Position numbers and translations under genes: made by a program
From: JABIBU01 sp964464685
GTDB lineage: Bacteria > Patescibacteriota > Patescibacteriia > Magasanikbacterales > UBA922
Reading direction: 5' to 3'
Assembly (NCBI GenBank): GCA_964464685.1
Contig: CAYXGV010000049.1
Coordinates: 1-7,143 of the forward strand
Length of the DNA: 7,143 nucleotides
Shown here: in pieces, positions 1-4,959 of the stretch
Layout of the letters: each line of letters starts with the position of its first letter
Position numbering within the stretch: position 1 is the stretch's first letter
Notes under the pieces: generated by a model
Database searches by the model: none
Told to the model about the DNA's origin: nothing
What the model saw: only the letters and a program-made list of their open reading frames with translations

Positions 1-196
1 GGTTAGGGGGATTTTGCGTCTCTGCGATATTATTTAATAACGCCAAACTTTCATCGCTGGTTTCGTTATCAATCAAAAAAATTTTGGACTCGCCGGCCCA
101 GTCTTGCCTTCTTAAACTTTCCAGACAATCGGACAGATATTTTTCCGCATAATCGCGCCAATTTGGAGAAATTATAATAGCTATTCTTGGTTTCAT
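1..196 (-). CDS. Glycosyltransferase family 2, N-terminal part (runs off window)
   Basis: The minus strand is open from an ATG at 196-194 to the window edge, giving 65 residues beginning MKPRIAIIISPNWRDYAEKY. This is the usual start of a GT-A fold, family 2 glycosyltransferase: a short beta strand (RIAIIIS), then N-W-R-D-Y, then a helix with C-L-x-S-L-R-x-Q, then a second strand ending in an LIDN-x-T-S-D-E-S motif (residues about 41-50), which in this family contacts the nucleotide-sugar. These enzymes move a sugar from a nucleotide-sugar donor onto glycan, lipid or protein acceptors at the cytoplasmic membrane; the substrate cannot be read from this fragment. It is the only gene on the minus strand and looks richer in GC than the next genes, so it probably lies outside the cassette-like array that starts to its right. 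The catalytic region is not in the window. Confidence 0.82.
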   Translation of the reverse strand, partial: MKPRIAIIISPNWRDYAEKYLSDCLESLRRQDWAGESKIFLIDNETSDESLALLNNIAETQNPPN

Positions 197-204
197 AAAA
201 CTCT

Positions 205-250
205 GTTATAATTGGTATATAAACATTTTACCTTATTTTAAACAAAAAAT
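205..250 (+). repeat. Possible left end of the chrA unit (degenerate inverted repeat)
   Basis: GTTATAAT at 205-212 resembles the opening core seen in the later units, and TTATTTTAAACAAAAAAT at 233-250 is the reverse complement of 777-794 (at the chrA stop codon) with one mismatch. The right end of this unit would be ATATAAC at 811-817. The sequence is very AT-rich, so the match could be chance; it is listed because the four following units show the same arrangement clearly. Confidence 0.3.
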
Positions 251-266
251 AAAATAAACCAAAAAT

Positions 267-794
267 ATGCTTCTTCTAAAACTATTTATGAGCTTCCTTA
301 AAATCGGCCTATTTACCGTTGGCGGAGGATATGCGATGATTCCATTTGTTCGAAAAGAGGCGGTTGAAATAAACAAATGGATAACTGAAAAAGATTTTTC
401 TGAAATTATTGCTTTAGATACTGTTACTCCAGGACCGATTGCAGTAAATATGGCAACCTTTGTAGGATATAAAGTGCGTGGTGTCCTCGGCGCAGTAATT
501 GCAACCACGGGCGTGGTCTTGCCATCATTAATTCTAGTAACAATCATAGCGGCTTTCTTTTATGCTTTTAGAACAAATAAAATTATCCAAGCAATTTTAA
601 AAGGTTTAAAACCGGCGGTTATCGCATTAATAGCGGTTAGTATTTTTAGCCTTTTGCAAGGCAAGGCTATTTTTGATATAAAGAGTTTAATTATTGCGTT
701 GGTTGTTTTCATTGGTATAGTGATTTTTAAAATTCATCCGATGTGGCTTGTTATACTCGCCGGAATAGCAGGACTAATTTTTTATTTAAAATAA
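267..794 (+). CDS. chrA: Chromate transporter, short-chain ChrA-type (single CHR domain)
   Basis: A 175-residue, strongly hydrophobic protein. It carries the two hallmark motifs of a CHR domain: F-L-K-I-G-x-F-x-V-GGG-Y-AMIP followed by E (residues about 10-31), and T-PGPIAVN-x-ATF-x-GY-K (residues 54-69), then the GLKPAVIALI helix at 113-122. Full-length ChrA proteins have two such domains; short-chain members have one, are about this size, and normally occur as adjacent pairs thought to act together as a chromate/sulfate-type anion transporter. Here there is no partner: the gene to the left is a glycosyltransferase on the other strand and the one to the right is unrelated. It may homodimerise, or the partner may be elsewhere. 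The start at 267 fits the usual N-terminus of the family; no Shine-Dalgarno is visible. Family assignment is firm, substrate is not. Confidence 0.9.
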   Translation: MLLLKLFMSFLKIGLFTVGGGYAMIPFVRKEAVEINKWITEKDFSEIIALDTVTPGPIAVNMATFVGYKVRGVLGAVIATTGVVLPSLILVTIIAAFFYAFRTNKIIQAILKGLKPAVIALIAVSIFSLLQGKAIFDIKSLIIALVVFIGIVIFKIHPMWLVILAGIAGLIFYLK

Positions 795-810
795 AAATAA
801 ACAAATTAGT

Positions 811-826
811 ATATAACTTGTTATAT
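811..826. repeat. Collapsed unit junction: ATATAAC-tt-GTTATAT
   Basis: A 7-bp perfect inverted repeat with a 2-base centre. By comparison with the other junctions, ATATAAC (811-817) is the closing core of the chrA unit and GTTATAT (820-826) the opening core of the nuclease-like unit, with almost all of the intervening spacer missing. Taken alone it could also be an operator or part of a promoter (TATAAC or TTATAT as a -10) for the gene starting at 854. Confidence 0.5.
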
Positions 827-843
827 GAAATTGTCCGATTTTA
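820..843 (+). repeat. Left terminal inverted repeat of the nuclease-like unit
   Basis: This 24-bp stretch is the reverse complement of 1323-1346 at 22 of 24 positions. The two mismatches fall together: TGAAAT here against TGATGT in the complement of the right end. A further 10-bp match (839-848 with 1309-1318) continues inward after a 9-base offset. The core GTTATATGAAAT opens the unit; TTGTCCGATTTTA is private to this unit. Confidence 0.8.
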
Positions 844-853
844 ACTCAACTAT

Positions 854-1345
854 ATGACAACGACTGAAAAAGAACAGTTAGAGAAATATGCAGTAGAATA
901 TTTTATCAGAGCATATCCAAAACAACTGAAAATATTAAAACATTCAGACAAGCCAGATTTTACATTAATTGATGAAAGTAATAAATCAAAAATTGGAGTT
1001 GAAGTTGCTCATTTGTGGCATGATAAAAAAGAAGCCAAAATTTTATTAGGCAGGTCCACACAAATTACTCACGGTGTTATGTGCGCAAATGATCTGATAA
1101 AAGTTTTAAACTCTTTGTTAAGCCAAAAGGCCACTAAAATTAATGGGTTCAAACCACATAACAAATTTTTTCTAGTTATTAGAGTTACCTCACCAATTTT
1201 TGGTAAATCCACCTTCGATATGTATAAAAATGATATTATTTGTCCAGAAAATGAATATAACGAAATCTGGCTTGTCTTAGATGATAATAATAAGACTGAA
1301 AGATGGTCTGAGTTAAAATGTATAAAATCGGACAACATCATATAA
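854..1345 (+). CDS. PD-(D/E)XK-nuclease-like hypothetical protein
   Basis: A 163-residue soluble, lysine-rich protein without signal peptide or membrane helices. After an N-terminal helix with E9/E10 and Y12, it shows D-K-PDF-T-L (P34-D35-F36), a short linker, then IGVEV (E50) at a strand end, a helix rich in lysine (DLIKVLNSLLSQKATK, 80-95) and later strands NKFFLVIRV and EIWLVLDD. This order, PD followed about 14 residues later by an E in a strand, matches the PD-(D/E)XK nuclease superfamily core. The usual lysine two residues after that E is replaced by alanine (E50-V-A52), so activity is uncertain unless a nearby lysine or histidine substitutes. The last ten or so codons and the TAA stop lie inside the unit's right inverted repeat, so the C-terminal tail may be supplied by repeat sequence. 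No Shine-Dalgarno is seen. I recognise the fold pattern, not a named family. Confidence 0.6.
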   Translation: MTTTEKEQLEKYAVEYFIRAYPKQLKILKHSDKPDFTLIDESNKSKIGVEVAHLWHDKKEAKILLGRSTQITHGVMCANDLIKVLNSLLSQKATKINGFKPHNKFFLVIRVTSPIFGKSTFDMYKNDIICPENEYNEIWLVLDDNNKTERWSELKCIKSDNII

Positions 1346-1346
1346 C
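1323..1346 (-). repeat. Right terminal inverted repeat of the nuclease-like unit
   Basis: Mirror copy of 820-843, closing with ACATCATATAAC. It overlaps the 3' end of the nuclease-like gene: the TAA stop at 1343-1345 is part of the closing core TATAAC. Confidence 0.8.
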
Positions 1347-1374
1347 ACGGGATATCTGGTTCGCGAGCTAAATA
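1339..1374. repeat. Truncated unit junction (attC-like left arm only)
   Basis: The closing core CATATAAC (1339-1346) is followed by 20 bases (1347-1366) containing GATATCTGGTTCG, which resembles the left arm TATACCTGGTTTCGG of the 104-bp spacers, and then directly by a degenerate opening core GCTAAATA (1367-1374) of the next unit. The central hairpins and right arm seen in the full spacers are absent. Confidence 0.5.
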
Positions 1375-1396
1375 AAATTAAAATTTTATATCCTAA
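1367..1396 (+). repeat. Left terminal inverted repeat of the EamA unit
   Basis: This 30-base segment is the reverse complement of 1824-1854 with four mismatches and one 1-base gap. The 12-bp block TTAAAATTTTAT and the block ATCCTAA match exactly. All four mismatches are transitions, and all lie in or next to the core. Confidence 0.72.
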
Positions 1397-1400
1397 AAAT

Positions 1401-1832
1401 ATGCAATACTCTTGGCTTATATACGCCTTGCTATCAGCAATCTTTGCTGCTTTGGTAGCAATATTTGGAAAAATAGGTCTAAAAAACTTTGATAGCAATG
1501 TAGCAACAACAATTAGGGCTTTAATAATGACAATTTTCATGATTGTAGTAATTTTATTCCAAGGTAAATTCAATCAAATTAACGAAGTCTTTTCAAACAG
1601 CAAAGCTTTAACGTTTATAGTTTTGAGCGGAATAGCGGGAGCAATCTCTTGGTTATTCTATTTTTTAGCGTTAAAGCGCGGCACAATATGCCAAGTAACT
1701 CCAATTGATCGGTTAAGCATTGTTTTTGCTATTTTAATCGCCCTAATTTTTCTTGGAGAAAAAGTAACATTATTTCAAAGCATTGGCATTATAATAGCGA
1801 TTGCCGGAACATTCATGATCGCCTTAGGATAA
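1401..1832 (+). CDS. EamA/DMT-superfamily transporter, single-domain (5 helices)
   Basis: A 143-residue inner-membrane protein with about five hydrophobic helices (near 5-25, 35-53, 68-90, 100-118 and 124-142). The signature is the fourth/fifth helix region: Q-V-T-P-I-D-R-L-S at 98-106, then VFAILIALIFLGEK at 108-121, typical of the EamA domain of drug/metabolite transporters. Most family members have two EamA repeats in one chain; single-domain proteins of about 140 residues also exist and probably act as dimers. Substrate cannot be predicted. The start at 1401 gives the standard N-terminal helix; the only upstream sequence is the AT-rich left inverted repeat, with no Shine-Dalgarno. The stop codon TAA at 1830-1832 falls inside the right inverted repeat, so the gene fills its unit almost end to end. 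Confidence 0.87.
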   Translation: MQYSWLIYALLSAIFAALVAIFGKIGLKNFDSNVATTIRALIMTIFMIVVILFQGKFNQINEVFSNSKALTFIVLSGIAGAISWLFYFLALKRGTICQVTPIDRLSIVFAILIALIFLGEKVTLFQSIGIIIAIAGTFMIALG

Positions 1833-1854
1833 TAAAATTTTAACTTCACTTAAC
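1824..1854 (-). repeat. Right terminal inverted repeat of the EamA unit
   Basis: Mirror copy of 1367-1396, ending in the closing core ACTTCACTTAAC. Its last seven bases, ACTTAAC, fit the integron consensus RYYYAAC exactly. Confidence 0.72.
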
Positions 1855-2032
1855 ACCTGCGTATGTGGTTTCAGAAATTTACATTAATCTAAACTTTCTC
1901 TTCCTCCGCCAGCCGGCGGATTCAGAGAAATGATAATAAGGAGTATAAATTTCTTTCACCCAAATTCTGTTGATGAATATTAAAAATAAAAAGGAATCAA
2001 CAAAACTTCGCATCATGCGGAAACGTTAGCTG
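1847..2032 (+). repeat. Long attC-like spacer element with nested hairpins
   Basis: It begins CACTTAAC-ACCT-GCGTATG-TGGTTTC and ends GCGGAAAC-GTTAGCTG, the same boundary cores as the 104-bp spacers, but its 170-base interior is different. Visible stems, from outside in: AGAAATTTA with TAAATTTCT (near 1874 and 1945), TTTCTCT with AGAGAAA, and TCCGCC-agcc-GGCGGA (near 1904-1921). A separate GTTGAT/ATCAAC stem lies in the right half. This covers most of the gap between the EamA gene and the gene at 2099; I see no ORF of note inside it. Confidence 0.6.
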
Positions 2033-2050
2033 AAATCGGGCTACGGGACG
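2025..2050 (+). repeat. Left terminal inverted repeat of the unit with the small membrane protein
   Basis: It matches the reverse complement of 2487-2512 at 20 of 26 positions. The core GTTAGCTGA is followed by AA here and TG in the mirror copy, then TCGGGC, GGG and CG match. The TGAAAT/TGATGT asymmetry is the same as in the nuclease-like and DedA units. Confidence 0.65.
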
Positions 2051-2098
2051 CAAAATTTTTAAATATAACAAATATTTTATTATTAACTAAAACAATAT

Positions 2099-2479
2099 AT
2101 GATTACTACAATGGAAATTTCAATCTTTTTCGCGCAACTTTGGGGTAGTTTTTTTGTGATTTTTGGACTGTTATTTATTATAACAGGACAATTAGGCAAA
2201 ACCATAGAGATGACCGATGATAAAGCATTTGTTATCTCTACCGGCTATATCACATTGCTCATGGGATTAGTTACAGTAATTTTGCACAATGTTTGGGTTG
2301 CTGACTGGAGAGTGGCTATCACTATTCTGGGCTGGTCCACTTTAATCAAGGGGATTACGAAAGTCGGATTTCCAGAACAGATACATAAACAAGCACAAAG
2401 ATTCAAAAAGAAACAAATGCTTAGCGCCATCTTCATAATTCTTTTAGGTGCATGGCTACTTTGGATGAGTTTTTCTTAA
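2099..2479 (+). CDS. Small four-helix membrane protein of unknown function
   Basis: A 126-residue protein with four likely membrane helices: about 8-28 (AQLWGSFFVIFGLLFIITG), 46-68 (ISTGYITLLMGLVTVILHNVW), 70-88 (WRVAITILGWSTLIKGIT) and 106-125 (MLSAIFIILLGAWLLWMSF), with a basic loop QRFKKKQ before the last one. The motif HNVWVADWRV between helices two and three is the most distinctive part. I have the impression of similar conserved proteins in Patescibacteria but know no function. Two starts are possible: ATG at 2099 and ATG at 2111 (M5, giving MEISIFFAQLWG); neither has a Shine-Dalgarno. The gene ends 26 bp before the next spacer element, as cassette genes usually do. Confidence 0.8.
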   Translation: MITTMEISIFFAQLWGSFFVIFGLLFIITGQLGKTIEMTDDKAFVISTGYITLLMGLVTVILHNVWVADWRVAITILGWSTLIKGITKVGFPEQIHKQAQRFKKKQMLSAIFIILLGAWLLWMSFS

Positions 2480-2486
2480 TAAGGAA

Positions 2487-2512
2487 CGACCCTCCGCCCG
2501 ACATCAGCTAAC
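2487..2512 (-). repeat. Right terminal inverted repeat of the unit with the small membrane protein
   Basis: Mirror of 2025-2050, with the unit-specific part CCCTCCGCCCG followed by the closing core ACATCAGCTAAC. Confidence 0.65.
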
Positions 2513-2608
2513 AGCGTATACCTGGTTTCGGCTTTTATACAAAAGCCTCCACCCATATTTTGCTCCGCTACACTCCGCAAAACATCAGATATACGCAAAT
2601 GTTAGCTG
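2505..2608 (+). repeat. attC-like spacer element, copy 1 (104 bp)
   Basis: It opens with CAGCTAAC and closes with its perfect complement GTTAGCTG. Next inside, GCGTATA pairs with TATACGC after one base on the left and four on the right, leaving about three unpaired A residues on one side. CTG/CAG continues the stem past one mismatch. The centre contains a perfect hairpin GGCTTTT-atac-AAAAGCC (2530-2547) and a TTTTGC/GCAAAA pair around CTCCGCTACACTCC. The same 104 bp recurs at 5030-5133 in the same orientation with about five differences. The layout resembles an integron attC site; it fits the strict core consensus only in part. Confidence 0.75.
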
Positions 2609-2672
2609 AAATATATGTTTTTCTTTTAGGGCTAACGCCCTAACTCTTAAAAAGAATTCAATTTTGTTTTTT
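2601..2672 (+). repeat. Left terminal inverted repeat of the DedA-PAP2 unit
   Basis: Three parts: an outer 26 bp (2601-2626) matching the complement of 5012-5037 at 23 positions, a hairpin TTAGGGC-taac-GCCCTAA (2626-2643), and an inner 30 bp (2643-2672) that is a perfect reverse complement of 4960-4989, including GAATTC. The hairpin is replaced by an unrelated one in the right copy. Between here and the gene (2673-2784) lie only an AT-rich stretch, a short direct repeat and the promoter. Confidence 0.88.
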
Positions 2673-2691
2673 AATTTAATTAAAGAGGGGT

Positions 2692-2704
2692 AATAAGGTG
2701 TTTT
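2692..2704 (+). repeat. 13-bp direct repeat AATAAGGTGTTTT, copy 1
   Basis: It is identical to 4895-4907, which spans the stop codon of the DedA-PAP2 gene. In both copies the GTTTT starts a hairpin closed by AAAAC (2700-2724 here, around CTCCGCTACGCTAC). Confidence 0.55.
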
Positions 2705-2730
2705 CTCCGCTACGCTACAAAAACGATTTA

Positions 2731-2758
2731 TTTATAAATTATTACAATCTTGTATAAT
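2731..2758 (+). promoter_or_regulatory. Likely promoter of the DedA-PAP2 gene
   Basis: A consensus -10 TATAAT at 2753-2758 lies 26 bp before the start codon. TTTATA at 2731-2736, 16 bp upstream of it, is a weak -35 candidate. With the ribosome binding site at 2776, this is the best formed expression signal in the window and suggests the gene brings its own promoter. Confidence 0.45.
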
Positions 2759-2775
2759 ACAAAAGTAAGTAAAAC

Positions 2776-2779
2776 GAGG
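2776..2779 (+). promoter_or_regulatory. Shine-Dalgarno GAGG for the DedA-PAP2 gene
   Basis: GAGG lies five bases before the ATG at 2785 and supports that start. It is the only clear Shine-Dalgarno in front of a gene in this window. Confidence 0.6.
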
Positions 2780-2784
2780 TAAAT

Positions 2785-4899
2785 ATGAATTTCATCCAAT
2801 CACTATTACCAGCAATTGAACACTTCCACCTGATAGGTTATTGGATAGCCTTTTTTGCGGCACTGCTGGAAACAACTATAGGCGTAGGATTGTTGATATC
2901 AGGATCAACAATTATTCTATTTATGGGGGCACTGGCCGGAAAAGGATACTTCAATATAGGCGATTTGCTCTGGTTTGTGGTTATAGGAGCGATTCTTGGT
3001 GACAACATTAATTATTTTATAGGTAAAAAATACGGCTCAAAAATATTCGCAAATGGTTTTTGGTTTATTAAGCCCACCCATTTTAAAAAAGGAGAAGAAT
3101 TTCTTAAGAAGCACGGTGCAAAAAGTGTTTTTATCGGCAGATTTATACCGAGTATAAAAGAAATAATCCCTCTGATTGCCGGAACATTCGGCATGAAACG
3201 ATTACCTTTCATGATTTGGAATATTCTCGGAGCTATTGGCTGGAGTTTAGTTTGGATTTTGCCAGGATACTTTTTAGCTCAATCGCTTGATCTCGCAACA
3301 ATATGGCTGACGCGCGCGGGGTTCTTTCTGACAATTCTTATTGCCATATTCATTGTATTCTATATTCTAAAAATTATTCTCATCAAAAAGGGGAAAGAAT
3401 TTTTTTCTTTTTTATCTTCAGTTTGGCAATCTATAAAACAGGCTATAATTCAAAATTCTGAAGTCCAAAAATTCGTTGACCGCCATAAAATTCTTTCTAA
3501 ATTTTTACAAAAACGGTTGAATAGGGATAGTTTTTATGGCTTACCGCTTACGCTTCTTTCTCTCGCCTTGCTTTACGCACTTTCACTTTTCGGAGGAATT
3601 ATTGAGGATATTATAAATTCCGATATTATTGTTTCCGCTGATATTCGAGTGGCTAAGCTACTTGAGATATTTAGAAACACGGAACTCACAAAATTTTTCT
3701 TTTGGATCACATTGCTTGGCAAATGGCAGGTTGTTCTTATCTTTACAATTGCCACCGTATTGATTTTATGGCTTTACAAAAAACGATCCTATATTATTCC
3801 ACTTTCCCTCTGTATCACGGGCAGTGAAATTTTTACCTCCGCGGGAAAATTTATTTTTCACCGCGCCAGACCGGATGTCGCCATTTATCCTGAAAATTCC
3901 TTCTCTTTCCCAAGCGGACATGCCACTATCGCAATCGCGTTCTATGGCTTTCTTGCCTACATGTTAATAAAAAACTCAAGACTATGGAAAAGAAAAATAA
4001 ATATCTTTTTTGCTAGTTTTATTCTGATAATTCTAATTGGCTTCAGCAGATTATATTTAGGCGTTCATTATGTCAGCGACGTTTGGGGAGGATATTTGGC
4101 AGGCGCAATTTGGCTGATTATCGCGATTGGTTTTTCAGAATATTTTCTATACAAAAAACAAAGAGGCGACGCTCCTCCTCATAACACAACAAAACACTTA
4201 GTGAGTATTGGTATTGTTCTTGCTTCAATATGTTTTTATATCGTTTTTGCCCTTAATTATCAGATGCCTGCTTCAATAGCACCAACAGAAGTCAAACAAA
4301 TTACAATAAGCGATAGCCTAACAATTTTTAACACGAACCAATCCAAATATACCGAAACATTGTTAGGTAACACGCAAGAACCGCTTAGTTTTATCATCAT
4401 CGCTAAAAATGACCAACAACTGATTGATTTATTTGAACAAGCTGGCTGGAAATTAGCTGATGATGTAAACATCTCCAGTGTAGCAAAATTAGCGCGTGCC
4501 GCTTTATGGAAAGAATCTTACCCCAAAGCGCCAATGACACCTGATTTTTGGAATACTAACGTGCATAATTTTGGTTTTGAAAAAGCAACTGATTCAAATA
4601 ATGTTCGCACGAGACATCACGCGCGTTTTTGGAAAACAAATTATATTACAGAAAACGGATATGTGTTTTATGTCGGTACAGCCAGCTTTGACAGCAACGT
4701 TAAATGGGGAGTAACACATCAAATCAACCCTGATATAGATACTGAACGAGAATTTTTATATAGCGACCTACAAAAAACAGGCCTGATAACAAATGCTGAA
4801 AAACAACGATTTGTTGATCCAAAACTCGGAAGCAATTTTTCAGGTGATTTATTTTTTACTGATGGAAAATTGTATTTAATTTCCATAAAAGAAGAATAA
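2785..4899 (+). CDS. DedA-PAP2-LssY three-domain membrane protein
   Basis: A 704-residue fusion. Residues about 10-200 form a DedA/VTT (SNARE-associated) domain: LLE29, then G-S41, G-A-I-LGDNINYFIG (68-80) and FIGR119-F-IP-S-I-K125-E-x-x-P-L-I-AG, then N146-I-L-GA-x-GW. Residues about 250-455 form a PAP2 phosphatase domain with all three active-site motifs: K355-x6-R362-P363, P376-S-G-H379 and S421-R422-x5-H428-x3-D432. Residues about 500-660 match the LssY C-terminal domain, including A-G-W, Y-P-x-A-P and R-H-H-A-R-F-W (610-616), followed by VTHQINPDIDTERE. DedA domains are linked to lipid scrambling and undecaprenyl-phosphate handling, and PAP2 enzymes dephosphorylate lipid or undecaprenyl pyrophosphates on the outer membrane face. 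A role in recycling or remodelling a lipid carrier is likely but inferred. It has its own promoter and Shine-Dalgarno and occupies one unit alone. Confidence 0.93.
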   Translation: MNFIQSLLPAIEHFHLIGYWIAFFAALLETTIGVGLLISGSTIILFMGALAGKGYFNIGDLLWFVVIGAILGDNINYFIGKKYGSKIFANGFWFIKPTHFKKGEEFLKKHGAKSVFIGRFIPSIKEIIPLIAGTFGMKRLPFMIWNILGAIGWSLVWILPGYFLAQSLDLATIWLTRAGFFLTILIAIFIVFYILKIILIKKGKEFFSFLSSVWQSIKQAIIQNSEVQKFVDRHKILSKFLQKRLNRDSFYGLPLTLLSLALLYALSLFGGIIEDIINSDIIVSADIRVAKLLEIFRNTELTKFFFWITLLGKWQVVLIFTIATVLILWLYKKRSYIIPLSLCITGSEIFTSAGKFIFHRARPDVAIYPENSFSFPSGHATIAIAFYGFLAYMLIKNSRLWKRKINIFFASFILIILIGFSRLYLGVHYVSDVWGGYLAGAIWLIIAIGFSEYFLYKKQRGDAPPHNTTKHLVSIGIVLASICFYIVFALNYQMPASIAPTEVKQITISDSLTIFNTNQSKYTETLLGNTQEPLSFIIIAKNDQQLIDLFEQAGWKLADDVNISSVAKLARAALWKESYPKAPMTPDFWNTNVHNFGFEKATDSNNVRTRHHARFWKTNYITENGYVFYVGTASFDSNVKWGVTHQINPDIDTEREFLYSDLQKTGLITNAEKQRFVDPKLGSNFSGDLFFTDGKLYLISIKEE

Positions 4900-4907
4900 G
4901 GTGTTTT
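4895..4907 (+). repeat. 13-bp direct repeat AATAAGGTGTTTT, copy 2
   Basis: Second copy of 2692-2704. It includes the TAA stop (4897-4899) of the DedA-PAP2 gene and runs into the hairpin at 4903-4957. Confidence 0.55.
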
Positions 4908-4957
4908 GGGCTTCGGGCATTCACTCCTTTAATTCCCCTCTGCCCTTCGCCCAAAAC
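4903..4957 (+). other. Strong two-part hairpin after the DedA-PAP2 gene
   Basis: GTTTTGGGC (4903-4911) pairs perfectly with GCCCAAAAC (4949-4957). A symmetric TTC/TTC internal loop follows, then GGGCA (4915-4919) pairs with TGCCC (4941-4945). It starts four bases after the stop codon, so it probably shapes the 3' end of the transcript. It is followed by an A run, not a U run, so it is not a textbook intrinsic terminator on the plus strand. The whole gap 4900-5212 consists of this hairpin, the right inverted repeat, spacer copy 2 and an AT-rich leader. Confidence 0.6.
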
Positions 4958-4959
4958 GA

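Noticed and set aside
197..266. Divergent promoter between the glycosyltransferase and chrA genes
   Set aside because: TATAAT at 207-212 and several AT-rich boxes exist, but no box pair with acceptable spacing stands out on either strand in such AT-rich DNA.
233..547. Minus-strand open frame of 104 codons
   Set aside because: It lies antisense to the well-supported ChrA gene, and its composition has no domain-like pattern.
820..1346. Insertion sequence
   Set aside because: There are inverted ends but no transposase gene and no target-site duplication; the inner gene is nuclease-like without a transposase signature.
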